A stretch of DNA of 43,949 nt from a virus: positions 1 to 43,949 of the IMG/VR virus record IMGVR_UViG_3300010885_026620; one strand, written 5' to 3'. The position numbers and the translations under genes were made by a program. Positions within the stretch are counted from its first letter, which is position 1, and every line of letters begins with the position of its first letter. Below the pieces are notes generated by a model. It saw nothing but the letters and a program-made list of their open reading frames with translations. It was not told the origin of the DNA and did no database searches. Positions 8,107 to 17,087 of the stretch are shown here, piece after piece.

Positions 8107-8328
8107 TTATTTCACAACCGTTATTTTTTTACTCTTAAATAGATTCCTATCAATATCCACATACTCCCCTGATTTTTTACAAAACACTTTGATAGTCATA
8201 TTGCCATTAAAGCAAGGGGCAGAAAGTGCAGTTACAATGTCATTCGATGATAGCCCTTTCTCTTTGTACTCATTAATCTTTTTTTTCTGAAATTCAGAAA
8301 CTACAACCTGAAAAAGTAATTTACTCAT
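8107..8328 (-). CDS. Hypothetical protein, first gene of the minus-strand cassette
   Basis: The product has 73 residues. It starts 'MSKLLFQVVVSEFQKKKINE', then 'GLSSNDIVTALSAPCFNGN' and a basic C-terminus. The middle 'LSSNDIVTALS' could be part of a small helical fold, but I do not recognise it. A TATATTTG element on the minus strand lies 25 bases upstream, making this the promoter-proximal gene of the four-gene cassette. Confidence 0.55.
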   Translation of the reverse strand: MSKLLFQVVVSEFQKKKINEYKEKGLSSNDIVTALSAPCFNGNMTIKVFCKKSGEYVDIDRNLFKSKKITVVK

Positions 8329-8353
8329 AAATAAAGTCTTACCTATTGAGATA

Positions 8354-8361
8354 CAAATATA
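8354..8361 (-). promoter_or_regulatory. Minus-strand -7 element (TATATTTG) for the inserted cassette
   Basis: Read on the minus strand, 8361-8354 is TATATTTG, a perfect TAnnTTTG. Transcription would start near 8349, some 20 bases before the ATG at 8328. The -33 region is weak. The element lies back to back with the candidate capsid promoter at 8371. Confidence 0.55.
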
Positions 8362-8370
8362 AGATAATTA

Positions 8371-8378
8371 AACCTTTG
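8371..8378 (+). promoter_or_regulatory. Candidate -7 element four bases before the GTG of the capsid gene
   Basis: AACCTTTG differs from TAnnTTTG by one base and ends four bases before the GTG start at 8383. Since a terminator (7441) and a minus-strand cassette precede it, the capsid gene needs its own promoter, which raises confidence. The resulting mRNA would be leaderless or nearly so. Confidence 0.4.
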
Positions 8379-8382
8379 TTGC

Positions 8383-10737
8383 GTGAAAGAAATTTTAGTA
8401 ACAAATAGCACCCCAAATAACAAAGGATTTATTCTACCTACCAACGTAATTGATTGGAGTAGGTTCGATAAGCACCCTATTATGTTGAAAGGGCATCAAT
8501 GGGAAAGAGACCCATTAGGACTATGGACTATTAATATTAAAGGGGATGACGTTTTAGGCACTCCGAAATTCAATGAAATCACAGAAGAAAGCAGAACGGC
8601 TAAGGCATTATACGAAGCAGGGCAACTAACAGCTAGTATAGGTGGTTTTGTAAAATTTAAAACAACCACTAACCAAGTAGGGAAAGTTGATTTGTTTATT
8701 GACGAAAACGGCAACATGATAGCAGATTCATTTGAAGCCTACGAAATATCACTAGTTACATTACCAAGCAACCCGGCAGCCGTACAACTTTCAGCACACA
8801 TTTACGAAGACAACACTAAGGAGACATTAACTCAATTTATAACTTTAAACTCAAAAAAAATGGAAGGTAATCAAAACATACCACCAATAACACCAACACC
8901 CCAACCTATTGACAACGATTCTAAGATTAGCGTCAAGGAAGCAGGGGGTTTATTTAAGACTATTTTAGATGCAATGGGAATAGGTGAAAAGCCTAAATCT
9001 ACAGTTGCTAAACCTGACACCGAGCCAAGCACCCCGACAGGACTTGCAGCCAAGATTGAAAAAGCTAAAAAGAAAATGGAAGGTGCTAAAGGGAAAGCTG
9101 AGGATGCAAAGTCTAAACTAGAAGAAGTTCAAAAGAAAGTAGCAGAAGCAGGAGACAACGTATCACCTGAGTACAAGCAAGAGTTAGAAGGGGCAGAAGC
9201 AACTTACAACGAATGTTCAAAGGCATACGATGAACACGCTAAGGTTTACAACGCTTTAGTAGAGGACGAAGACCAAGACGGAATGAGCGCAACTAAGGCT
9301 CAATTATCCGCTTCTTTGTTCCCTGTTAGCAATTTGCCAAAAATCAATTTAAAGCCTACACTTGTAGAGCCTACAAAATTAAATACTACACCCGTGAACG
9401 TAAAAGTAAACGAAACTCGTTTTAAGACAATGACTCAATTGTCAGCGAGCAACGATGCACAAGATAAAGCAATCGTTGAAAAATTCAAAACAGGCTTAGG
9501 CGCAAACAAAGAGGATAACGAGTATAAAGCTATTATGATGGGTTTAGCTAGTGACCCTAAGTTTTGCGCAGTAACAAACGCATTCAGACTACATACACTT
9601 AATTCAAGTGTTGACATGGCTGAGGTTGCAGGAAAGCACTACAAGAATAAGCCAGTACCTGAGCAAAGGGGCGGTTCTGATATGATTGGATTGTTAAGTG
9701 CTTTGGATAACGGTACTTTCCGTGTTGGGCTTGATTCAACACCTACAGATACTTTCCTTGCAAATCCTTCAACTTATGCAATTGACTTTTTAAGCCTTGC
9801 ATTTTTCACCCTTTATCCAAAAGGTGATTGGAAGAGCGATATACCAACTTTTAACCCTTCAATGACTACGGGTAATTTAGGGTTAGTTTGGGCAAACATT
9901 GCTGCTAATCCTTTAGTTTACGTTGGATCACAACCTTCAACACCTGCTAACTATAGCACGGATGATGATGCAGTTGCAATGACTATGCTGCCTTACTTCT
10001 TACAACCTATGTTGTGGAATAACTACAAAACAGCGGTACAACGCTATGATGTACAAGGTATGCAATGGGCGCAAGCACTTGACAAGTTTTGGAGTTCAAT
10101 AGATAGTAATTTAATTACTACTTTCTTAGAGCAAGTTTCAGCAACGTCTGTAATTTATTCAACAGGTCAAACAAACAATACAAACAGCGTATTAACTACC
10201 AATATTTCGCCAAACACTAACAACAGTTGGATTTACAATGCTGCTTATAACGGCACGGTAAACAACCTTGTTTTAAATGATGTTTTTTCAATTGAACAAT
10301 TGTTCAGAAAACAAAATTATCGTTTGGATAAAGAGCAAGTTCAAATAGTGGTTGACCCTACAGGCTTAAAAATGTTGAAAACAGACCCTAACGTACAAAC
10401 CTTGCTTAACAAGTTCAGTACAAATGCAGGTGAAAAGAATTTCAGCGCACTTGATTTGAACAGCACAATTGTAAAGGAACGTAGCCAAGTAGGTTTATTG
10501 AGTTCTACAGGTACAGTTATCGACCCAACAGGTTCAGTACCATCAACAGCAACAGGCGCAAACCTTGCATTCATTGCATCTCAGTTAGGTATCGGATTTG
10601 GAATGTTTGATGTGTTTGTACAACAAGACCCTACAAACTACGGTTTGAAACTTTCTTGTGATGCAAGAATGGGGGCAAGTTTGATGAGGAAAACAGGAAA
10701 CGGGGCTGCAATTTTAGGTTATTCAGCAGCTATTTAA
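8383..10737 (+). CDS. Prohead protease-scaffold-major capsid protein fusion
   Basis: One 784-residue reading frame carries three parts. Residues 1-145 are an HK97-type prohead protease: 'NKGFILPTNVIDWSRFDKHP', then 'MLKGHQW' with candidate catalytic H38, and 'GQLTASIGGF' with candidate S85. Residues about 220-280 are a K/E/A-rich coiled coil that would act as scaffold. From about residue 350 ('MTQLSASNDAQDKAIVEKF') the sequence is a major capsid protein with a typical HK97-fold C-terminus. In many phages these are separate genes. Here the protease would have to cut itself off, and self-cleavage should lie between residues 280 and 350. The start is GTG; upstream ATGs are absent. Confidence 0.85.
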   Translation: MKEILVTNSTPNNKGFILPTNVIDWSRFDKHPIMLKGHQWERDPLGLWTINIKGDDVLGTPKFNEITEESRTAKALYEAGQLTASIGGFVKFKTTTNQVGKVDLFIDENGNMIADSFEAYEISLVTLPSNPAAVQLSAHIYEDNTKETLTQFITLNSKKMEGNQNIPPITPTPQPIDNDSKISVKEAGGLFKTILDAMGIGEKPKSTVAKPDTEPSTPTGLAAKIEKAKKKMEGAKGKAEDAKSKLEEVQKKVAEAGDNVSPEYKQELEGAEATYNECSKAYDEHAKVYNALVEDEDQDGMSATKAQLSASLFPVSNLPKINLKPTLVEPTKLNTTPVNVKVNETRFKTMTQLSASNDAQDKAIVEKFKTGLGANKEDNEYKAIMMGLASDPKFCAVTNAFRLHTLNSSVDMAEVAGKHYKNKPVPEQRGGSDMIGLLSALDNGTFRVGLDSTPTDTFLANPSTYAIDFLSLAFFTLYPKGDWKSDIPTFNPSMTTGNLGLVWANIAANPLVYVGSQPSTPANYSTDDDAVAMTMLPYFLQPMLWNNYKTAVQRYDVQGMQWAQALDKFWSSIDSNLITTFLEQVSATSVIYSTGQTNNTNSVLTTNISPNTNNSWIYNAAYNGTVNNLVLNDVFSIEQLFRKQNYRLDKEQVQIVVDPTGLKMLKTDPNVQTLLNKFSTNAGEKNFSALDLNSTIVKERSQVGLLSSTGTVIDPTGSVPSTATGANLAFIASQLGIGFGMFDVFVQQDPTNYGLKLSCDARMGASLMRKTGNGAAILGYSAAI

Positions 10738-10745
10738 TTAATAAA

Positions 10746-10777
10746 AAAGGGGTAACATTAAGTTATCCCTTTCTTTT
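10746..10777 (+). terminator. Intrinsic terminator after the capsid gene
   Basis: An 11-bp stem with one G-U pair, AAAGGGGTAAC (10746-10756) with GTTATCCCTTT (1062-10672 relative to the line, 10762-10772), is followed by CTTTT. It probably lowers expression of the tail genes relative to capsid rather than stopping it fully, because no strong promoter is seen directly downstream. Confidence 0.8.
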
Positions 10778-10797
10778 CACTTCTTAAAATTTTTAAA

Positions 10798-11286
10798 ATG
10801 AAACTTTTACTTTCTTTATTATTTACATTATCGGTTTTAGGTTCTTTTGCTCAAGGGCGTAGTTACACATTAGCACCAACAAATCAAGGTGCAGCAATTT
10901 CAACAAAAAGTGGATGGGGTTCAAATGTTGGTGATAGTATTGGGATTTCTGATACATTGACTTACATTTTACCTATCAATCATGCCAACGCTTTAGCAAT
11001 AGGCGGTCAGCTTAATTGGACTAAAGTAGGTGCAGGAACGGCAACAGTAACGGCAAAGTATTTTCAATCTGAAGATAACAATACTTATACTGCCTTAGTT
11101 AAGGGCGTTAATCAATCAACCTATACTAATACTTATACTTTTTCGGCAACGGGAGCGCAAATATTTGATTTTGCAAAAGATACAGTTTACTTTTCTAGTA
11201 GATATTTGAAAATTCAATACATAACATCAAATACAGCTAGTGTAAGTGCAAAGGCAAATACCTTGATTCGTCCATTGATTAAATAA
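10798..11286 (+). CDS. Exported protein encoded within the virion operon
   Basis: The 162 residues begin with a classical Sec signal peptide (two lysine-leucine residues, a leucine-rich core, then 'VLGSFAQ'), with cleavage probably before or after the AQ. The rest is beta-rich with many T, S and G, ending 'ANTLIRPLIK'. It follows the capsid gene and its terminator. In size and location it could be a capsid decoration protein, but the signal peptide points to export across the inner membrane before lysis. Function unknown. Confidence 0.6.
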   Translation: MKLLLSLLFTLSVLGSFAQGRSYTLAPTNQGAAISTKSGWGSNVGDSIGISDTLTYILPINHANALAIGGQLNWTKVGAGTATVTAKYFQSEDNNTYTALVKGVNQSTYTNTYTFSATGAQIFDFAKDTVYFSSRYLKIQYITSNTASVSAKANTLIRPLIK

Positions 11287-11304
11287 AAAATAAAAAAACA
11301 AAAA

Positions 11305-11730
11305 ATGACAACAGAACAATCTACAATCTTCCCTGCCTTAACACCTTCGCACGTTGACCATTTAGCCTTTGCTATTGATAATTATGGTGAAGCATGGATT
11401 CACGGCAGCGGTGATATTTTTACAGAAAATTACCCAGACCCCGAACATCCGAACTACAAAGTTACGGCGGAAGAAAACAGTAACAACGCTTACAACAAAG
11501 CTAGTGAAGCCTTCGCACATAGTGCTAGAAAAAAGTACAGAAAACAGTACAAAAAAGGCGATAAACTTCCTGCTACTGTTTTAGAAATTGAAAGTGAGTT
11601 ACAAGATGCCTTCAAGAAAGAAAAGCAAAAGAACATCACAGCAAATCAATTTGTAAGGGAAGTGCCTGTATTTACTCCAAAAGTTGAAAAGGTTGTAACA
11701 GAAGAAGTTACAGAAGAAAAAAAAAATTAG
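11305..11730 (+). CDS. Hypothetical structural-operon protein
   Basis: The 141 residues start 'MTTEQSTIFPALTPSHVDHL', continue with a lysine-rich helical centre and end in a low-complexity E/K/V tail. It lies 18 bases after the exported protein and just before the tail sheath. Head-to-tail joining proteins can sit here, but I recognise no domain. Confidence 0.5.
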   Translation: MTTEQSTIFPALTPSHVDHLAFAIDNYGEAWIHGSGDIFTENYPDPEHPNYKVTAEENSNNAYNKASEAFAHSARKKYRKQYKKGDKLPATVLEIESELQDAFKKEKQKNITANQFVREVPVFTPKVEKVVTEEVTEEKKN

Positions 11731-11754
11731 TTGAACAATTAGAAATTTTACCAA

Positions 11755-13536
11755 ATGAAGCACCTAGTCAAACAAACAGTGGCAAACGACCAAGTAGGCG
11801 TACCACAAAGTAGTGACGGAATAGGCTTAATATTTTTCGATGTACCACAAACAGCGGCAGCTAGTGGATGGGCATTCGATACACCTTATTTAATTACTTC
11901 CTTAAAGGATTTAACCGATAAGGGAATAGATGCGGCTTTTGATACTACAAACGGAACGAGAGTATATCAAGACGTTGCGGACTTTTATGTAGAGGCTGCT
12001 ATTGGTACTTTACTTTGGGTGGTTTTCACAAACGTTGCGGGTAATTTCAGTGATTATATTGCAACTGTAAACGGGGCGCACGATAGCTGTATTATTCAAA
12101 CAAGCGTAGAAGATTTTAACCAAAAAGCTAAGATAGTAGCTTATGCCTATTTAGTACCTACAACAGCTACAACAGGCTCAAATGATTTCCCTACAGACGT
12201 TTCAGAAACTATTACAGCCGCAAAGATTAAGCAGGTTACAATGTCGGGTTTAGGTTACTCTTATTACTATATTGTAGATGGTTACGCTATGAACGTAGCG
12301 AGGACACCCGCAACATTAGGAAGTTTATTTACATACAATGCTGCTTTCGGGAGTCTTTGCGTTACAGGGGTGCATCCCAACGGGGTGAGTGCTATTGGTG
12401 CTTATGTCGCTAAATTATCAAAAATTAGCATTGGAACAAGTCCGGGCTTTGTTGATGATGGTAACGGGTTAATTAACTTCAGTGACGCATATTTAACAAA
12501 TGGTATTTACATAGCACCAAGTACAGGAACTTTGACAGTTAATCGTAATTGTACGGTTTTTGGAAAGCCTTTAACTATTGCAGAAACTAAAGCTAGTGTA
12601 ACTTTTACACCAAATGTTTCATTAAGTGGAACAGGCAGAACAGCGAGAGTTTATGTAACTCAAAACGGTTTAGGAATTGTTATTGGTTATTTTGCAGTTG
12701 CTGATGGTGCTACTGCTACTGATGTGGCAACAGGCTTAAAGGATGCTATTAATGCAGCTACATCTTATACAGGGTACACGGCAACAAGTGCAAGTGCAAA
12801 CCTTACAGTAATTGCACCAGCAGGAACAGGGGCTTTATACAATGGACGTGTAGTTAATTATAGTATTTATAATAGCAATATGAACTCATATAGCTATACC
12901 TTAACAGGTGGGGTTAATTCCTACACAACAACAAAGGCAGATTGGTCAGTTGTTTACAATGGAGTAACTTATAAATACGGTGATACCTTAACAGTAGTTA
13001 CAGGATTTACAACCTACACATCAACTACAGGAGGCTATTTGGTGCAAAACCCAACAAGCGTAAAAAGTCTTTCACCAAGTAATGCAAGTGGAACGGGTGA
13101 CGTTGATTTGTTAGGGCAAAAGCAATATCTATTCATTAGAACGTTTGCAGGAAGTAATGTAAGCGGCTTATATTGGAATGATGGCGCAACTTGTGAGGAT
13201 TCAAGCTATACAATTGTTGAGTCACCACAGGTTAGAATTGCAAATCATTTCTTAGATGCAGCAAGAAGTTTTATTATTCGCAAGTCTATTAACGCTCAAG
13301 TTATTACAGATGCAGCGGGTAACGTTTCCCCTGTTTGGGCATCACCTTTGCAAGCGCAATTCGGAAAATTGTATTTTGACCCTTTAGCAAATGGTACGGG
13401 AACGGGCGACATTAATAGTGGCACAATAGTAATTACAGGCGTTAATTTCAAGCAAACAAGAACACTCGACTACACAATTACCATCAATCAAAATGATACT
13501 TGTTGGTCAGTTAATAACACAATCACATTAAATTAA
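11755..13536 (+). CDS. Contractile tail sheath protein (DUF2586-like)
   Basis: This 593-residue protein shows that the phage has a contractile tail. The N-terminal domain handles 'GIGLIFFDVPQ' and 'VYQDVADFYVEA'. An inserted beta domain (about residues 280-390, 'SVTFTPNVSLSGTGRTARVY' to 'GTGALYNGRVVNY') looks like the immunoglobulin-like surface insertion common in sheaths. The C-terminal part has 'GLYWNDGATCED', then 'VESPQVRIANHFLDAARSF', the conserved sheath core. The tube gene follows after six bases, the usual order. Confidence 0.82.
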   Translation: MKHLVKQTVANDQVGVPQSSDGIGLIFFDVPQTAAASGWAFDTPYLITSLKDLTDKGIDAAFDTTNGTRVYQDVADFYVEAAIGTLLWVVFTNVAGNFSDYIATVNGAHDSCIIQTSVEDFNQKAKIVAYAYLVPTTATTGSNDFPTDVSETITAAKIKQVTMSGLGYSYYYIVDGYAMNVARTPATLGSLFTYNAAFGSLCVTGVHPNGVSAIGAYVAKLSKISIGTSPGFVDDGNGLINFSDAYLTNGIYIAPSTGTLTVNRNCTVFGKPLTIAETKASVTFTPNVSLSGTGRTARVYVTQNGLGIVIGYFAVADGATATDVATGLKDAINAATSYTGYTATSASANLTVIAPAGTGALYNGRVVNYSIYNSNMNSYSYTLTGGVNSYTTTKADWSVVYNGVTYKYGDTLTVVTGFTTYTSTTGGYLVQNPTSVKSLSPSNASGTGDVDLLGQKQYLFIRTFAGSNVSGLYWNDGATCEDSSYTIVESPQVRIANHFLDAARSFIIRKSINAQVITDAAGNVSPVWASPLQAQFGKLYFDPLANGTGTGDINSGTIVITGVNFKQTRTLDYTITINQNDTCWSVNNTITLN

Positions 13537-13542
13537 TCAATC

Positions 13543-13962
13543 ATGCCTAATTTAGAATATTTAATTGAAACAGGTGCGGAGAGTCAAATTTCCGTATTGT
13601 TTCCGGGTGGAACTCCTTACTTATTGCTAACTGCTAAAGACTTCGATACATCGGATAAAGTAGCAGTTGAAACAATATTCGCAGTCGGTAATTCTACGGC
13701 TATTGCTTTAAAGAAAAACAACTATGAGTATAGTGGTTCATTCACTTTACAAAGTGGTGAGGTTGCGGCTTTATGCGTTGCATTAGGCGTTAAGTCATTG
13801 GTTCAAGGTGGGGAGTTGGATAGCCTTATGAGGTTCGGTATTAACGTTAAATTTGTAGAGCAATATTTGAACGTTTACATTGCTTCACAAGACACAACAG
13901 TAGGAAGTCAAGCAAAAGAAACTCCTGTTAAAATTGCATTCATGGCACGCACTAAAAAATAA
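13543..13962 (+). CDS. Tail tube protein candidate
   Basis: This 139-residue, beta-rich protein directly follows the sheath. Its size, its start 'MPNLEYLIETGAESQISV' and strands such as 'YEYSGSFTLQSGEVAAL' fit tube proteins that stack as hexameric rings inside the sheath. The assignment rests on size, composition and order rather than on a signature motif. Confidence 0.65.
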   Translation: MPNLEYLIETGAESQISVLFPGGTPYLLLTAKDFDTSDKVAVETIFAVGNSTAIALKKNNYEYSGSFTLQSGEVAALCVALGVKSLVQGGELDSLMRFGINVKFVEQYLNVYIASQDTTVGSQAKETPVKIAFMARTKK

Positions 13963-13970
13963 AAAAACAA

Positions 13971-14354
13971 ATGGCACAATTCACAATAAAATATCATGCG
14001 GACGTACCAAAAGTGCAACCCGACAACACACAAATATTAGTTAAGGAGTTAGTTACTAAGGTACTAACTTTGAAGGAATTAGACCAATACGAAGAAGACC
14101 AAAATGCAATTCATTTTGCGTGTGAGGGATTAATAGGTATTTCAGCAGACGGCAACTTAAAGGCAGACCCCGAAACGGTTATGTATATTGCAAAAATTGC
14201 TATTAACAATATGTTTGTTGAAACTCCCGATTTTACTAAAGTTGATTTATTGCAGTTCAAAAAAGACGGTTTTGCCTTCGCAAGATGGGGAACTGAATTT
14301 ATTACAAAACATATTATCCCTTTTTTTCTAAAATCAGGACAATTGGGGAATTAA
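13971..14354 (+). CDS. Tail assembly chaperone, short product
   Basis: The 127-residue protein lies between tube and tape measure, where phages encode chaperones that coat the tape-measure protein. It is mostly helical ('LVTKVLTLKELDQYEEDQNA') and ends shortly after a run of seven T at 14321-14327. At that run a -1 shift would join it to an open frame continuing to 14551, giving the long form. The short form ends in 'LKSGQLGN'. Confidence 0.72.
   Translation: MAQFTIKYHADVPKVQPDNTQILVKELVTKVLTLKELDQYEEDQNAIHFACEGLIGISADGNLKADPETVMYIAKIAINNMFVETPDFTKVDLLQFKKDGFAFARWGTEFITKHIIPFFLKSGQLGN
14321..14327 (+). promoter_or_regulatory. Programmed -1 frameshift site (T7 slippery heptamer)
   Basis: The zero-frame codons are TTT (14322-14324) and TTT (14325-14327), preceded by T at 14321. 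This fits the X-XXY-YYZ rule for simultaneous slippage of both tRNAs. The -1 frame is open from 14297 through 14548. The position near the 3' end of a tail-chaperone gene is where such shifts occur in many tailed phages. Confidence 0.7.
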
Positions 14355-14551
14355 TTCAAAACGACCCTAAACAAGCTGAAAAAGCATTAATGGCTCAAGA
14401 TAGCGTATTCGTAATGAAAACCCTATTTCGAGCCTTTTTGCATTTGTCAAAAGATGAATGTAATAATATGCCAATAGGCAAGTATTACGATTATAAGATA
14501 ATGCTTAATGTTTATTTAGGTTTGCTACATTTACCATACAAAAAAGATTAA
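14327..14551 (+). CDS. Tail assembly chaperone, frameshift extension
   Basis: After the -1 shift, translation would continue for 74 codons (starting S-K-I-R-T-I-G-E-L-I-Q-N-D-P) and stop at the TAA at 14549-14551, three bases before the tape-measure ATG. The fusion product would be about 193 residues. An internal ATG at 14390 could allow separate translation of 53 residues, but the open frame upstream of it and the slippery run favour the fusion. This is the second, tape-measure-binding half of the chaperone. Confidence 0.65.
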   Translation, partial: SKIRTIGELIQNDPKQAEKALMAQDSVFVMKTLFRAFLHLSKDECNNMPIGKYYDYKIMLNVYLGLLHLPYKKD

Positions 14552-14554
14552 ATC

Positions 14555-16438
14555 ATGGCTGATAAATACGGTTTTACCATTACCACTACCGATGAAGCTA
14601 GTGGTAAGTTACAGAAAATACAAGTACAAATAAATAATACTGTAAATGTTGCCCAAAATGCAGGGCAGGAAATCAGTAAAAGTCTTGAAAATGCAGGTCA
14701 TGGGGCGAATGTATTAGAGCAACAATTCAGTCATATTGGTTCGGCAATTGCAGGGGCTTTTGCTTTGCATGGGATAAAGGAGTTTGCAAGTCATATATTA
14801 GAGGTTACTCAAGAATTTGAAGGTTTTGATAATCGTATCAAATTTTCGTCCAATAGTATAATTGATGCAGGGGAAAATATGGCTTTTTTAAAAAAGCAAG
14901 TAGATACATTAAAATTACCAACAAAAGAGATATACGAAGGATTTACAGACTTACAAACAGGGATGGCAGGGACAGCTATTCAAGGTGAAAAGTTGCGTAC
15001 ATTATTCAAAGGGATAACTGAGTATGCAAGTGTAATTCATTTACCAAAGGCACAGTTAGAGAGGTCGTTATACGATTTAAAGGAAATTGGAGAGGTTGGG
15101 TTAAAGGGAATGCCAGTAAGAAGTTTACAGCAGCAGTTTTCGGGGATAAAAAAAATAGTAAAACAAACATTTGGGAAAAGTATAGAGGAATTAAAGGGAA
15201 ATATCACAGGTGAGGAATTTTTAAGCAAGTTAGGTGAAGGGCTACAAAAGGAAGCCGAAAGGGGGGCGGGTTTAGATAATTGGAAAAATTCACTACAGGC
15301 AAGAAATCAAGATTTCTCCAATAGTGTTACAAATTTAATGTTAGAATTAGGAGACAAATTAAGACCTGTATTTACAGGTATATTTTCAAGTGCAACTGAT
15401 TCAATAAAAAGTGTTACTCAATTTGTTAAAGGTATTGATTTAAGTAGCTTAAATAAATGGGGCAAAACATTAGCAGAGGTAGCTTTAGCTTTTGGAGTTT
15501 TGAAAGTTGCTACTATTGGCTACAATGGTGCTTTAGCAATGTATAATACTTTAGAAGAGTTGGCTATTTGGAGAACTTTAGCTTTAGAAAGTGGACAAAA
15601 AGGACTTGCAGCAACAACAACGGCACTAAATGAAACATTTGTAGGGTTAGGCGCAACTTTAGCTACATTAGGTACGGGGGCGGCAGTTTTTGGGCTTATA
15701 AAAATTGCTGAATATTTTAATAATATTGCAGATGCGGCGAATAAGGCGGCAGACGCAAAAGGTAATTTCAGTAAAACAGACGAAGCCGCTAAAAGTTTGC
15801 AAGATAGATTTAAGGATGTCCAATTAAGTTACGATAGTTTTACAAGAGATTTACAAAGTGGTGACAAATCGGTAGTTGAAGATGCAAAAGAAAGAGCAGG
15901 AAAATTTTTAGGTGATTTGCCTACAACTATAAATGATTACAAAAAAAGTATAAGTGAATTAAAAACAACTCAGCAAGAACAATTTAAGGAGCTTAAAAGT
16001 GCAAATGTTTATGATACCGACCAAACACAAGATTTCGGGGTTGAACCTGCAATTGGTGGCGGCAATACTAAAATATTTTCAGCGTACGGGAAAGAATTAG
16101 CGGACAGAACTGAAAAGACAAAAAAAGATTTAGACGAAAATAATAAACAACTTGCAGCATTAACTAAAATGTTAGATGCAATAAAAAAGTTAGGCATCAA
16201 AGGTAGTGCAGCAGGTACAGGCAGCAAAGAAGGAACAGCCGCCGACAGTATAGGCATTTTAAGCGGTGCAAATGGTGGGCTAGATAAGGCGAATATTATA
16301 AATATAAAAGTTGATACTTTGCAAAATATTGAAAAAATTACATCTATGGAAGATTGGAAAAAAGCAAGTCAGGAAGCAATAGATACAATGATTAGAATGT
16401 TTAACAATATTTCCAACGGTTCAGCAGCAACAGTATAA
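14555..16438 (+). CDS. Tail tape measure protein
   Basis: The 627 residues include a helical N-terminus, a hydrophobic segment 'IGSAIAGAFALHGIKEF', the conserved tape-measure block ('AFLKKQVDTLKLPTKEI', 'SLYDLKEIGEVGLKGMP', 'LQQQFSGIKKI') and a central hydrophobic stretch near residues 300-390. The C-terminal half is helical and charged. By the usual ruler of about 1.5 angstrom per residue, the tail would be near 90-95 nm. Location after the chaperone pair confirms the call. Confidence 0.85.
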   Translation: MADKYGFTITTTDEASGKLQKIQVQINNTVNVAQNAGQEISKSLENAGHGANVLEQQFSHIGSAIAGAFALHGIKEFASHILEVTQEFEGFDNRIKFSSNSIIDAGENMAFLKKQVDTLKLPTKEIYEGFTDLQTGMAGTAIQGEKLRTLFKGITEYASVIHLPKAQLERSLYDLKEIGEVGLKGMPVRSLQQQFSGIKKIVKQTFGKSIEELKGNITGEEFLSKLGEGLQKEAERGAGLDNWKNSLQARNQDFSNSVTNLMLELGDKLRPVFTGIFSSATDSIKSVTQFVKGIDLSSLNKWGKTLAEVALAFGVLKVATIGYNGALAMYNTLEELAIWRTLALESGQKGLAATTTALNETFVGLGATLATLGTGAAVFGLIKIAEYFNNIADAANKAADAKGNFSKTDEAAKSLQDRFKDVQLSYDSFTRDLQSGDKSVVEDAKERAGKFLGDLPTTINDYKKSISELKTTQQEQFKELKSANVYDTDQTQDFGVEPAIGGGNTKIFSAYGKELADRTEKTKKDLDENNKQLAALTKMLDAIKKLGIKGSAAGTGSKEGTAADSIGILSGANGGLDKANIINIKVDTLQNIEKITSMEDWKKASQEAIDTMIRMFNNISNGSAATV

Positions 16439-16440
16439 TT

Positions 16441-17082
16441 ATGGCAAACGATTTTAATAATTTTCAGCATAACGTAAATAGTAAAGTACCTTATATTGAG
16501 GTTGAACTAGATACAACACCAACGACAGCGAGTAAGAGTGTAGTTAAGTTGATACCAATTACCGACTTATTGAATACTCCTTCAATGTGTACTATTGGGG
16601 CGCAAGTTGTGACAGAAACACAAGTTGAAACACTAGACACAGGCGAAGTAATTAGTTACCCTGTACAAAGGATTGTGGGGGGCGTAACGTTACCCGCTGA
16701 TGTAAACATTGAACCTAACTTTGAAAAGTTTATAGTTTTGGACAATATTTTGAATGGCGCACCTGTTACAGAATATGTAAGCAGGAAAGCCACTAAATTT
16801 ACTATAACGGCAACTTTTAGAGCGCAATACAATAACGGACAAATTAACGCAAATGATTTAACGGCTAATATTTTCCCACAGGATTTACTAGAGACTTTTT
16901 TTCAACAAGTATTTCAGCCCAACGGGTCAATAAGTATTCAAAATAGCATTCTTAACGGATTAGGGATTACTAACATTATTGTTCAAAGTATGAAACCTAA
17001 ATTCACAAATGGGAGCTATAATATAGGCTTAACTTTGGAATGTTACGAGGATGTTGCAGGTTCATCATTATTACTAAATTAA
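16441..17082 (+). CDS. Tail/baseplate protein (DUF6046-like)
   Basis: The 213 residues lie between tape measure and hub. The sequence is beta-rich, with 'EPNFEKFIVLDNILNGAPV' and the end 'NGSYNIGLTLECYEDVAG', resembling a family common in Bacteroidota myophages at this place. In P2/Mu-like baseplates a tail-tube initiator or LysM-type adaptor is encoded here. The family call is from memory of the pattern, so moderate confidence. Confidence 0.55.
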   Translation: MANDFNNFQHNVNSKVPYIEVELDTTPTTASKSVVKLIPITDLLNTPSMCTIGAQVVTETQVETLDTGEVISYPVQRIVGGVTLPADVNIEPNFEKFIVLDNILNGAPVTEYVSRKATKFTITATFRAQYNNGQINANDLTANIFPQDLLETFFQQVFQPNGSISIQNSILNGLGITNIIVQSMKPKFTNGSYNIGLTLECYEDVAGSSLLLN

Positions 17083-17087
17083 TCGAA

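Noticed and set aside
7861-8290. Two overlapping plus-strand ORFs of 65 and 111 residues
   Set aside because: Low-complexity, phenylalanine/serine-rich translations opposite well-packed minus-strand genes with a promoter and ATGA overlaps.
14390-14551. Separate 53-codon gene between tail chaperone and tape measure
   Set aside because: The frame is open well upstream and joins the chaperone at a slippery T-run, so a frameshift fusion is more likely.
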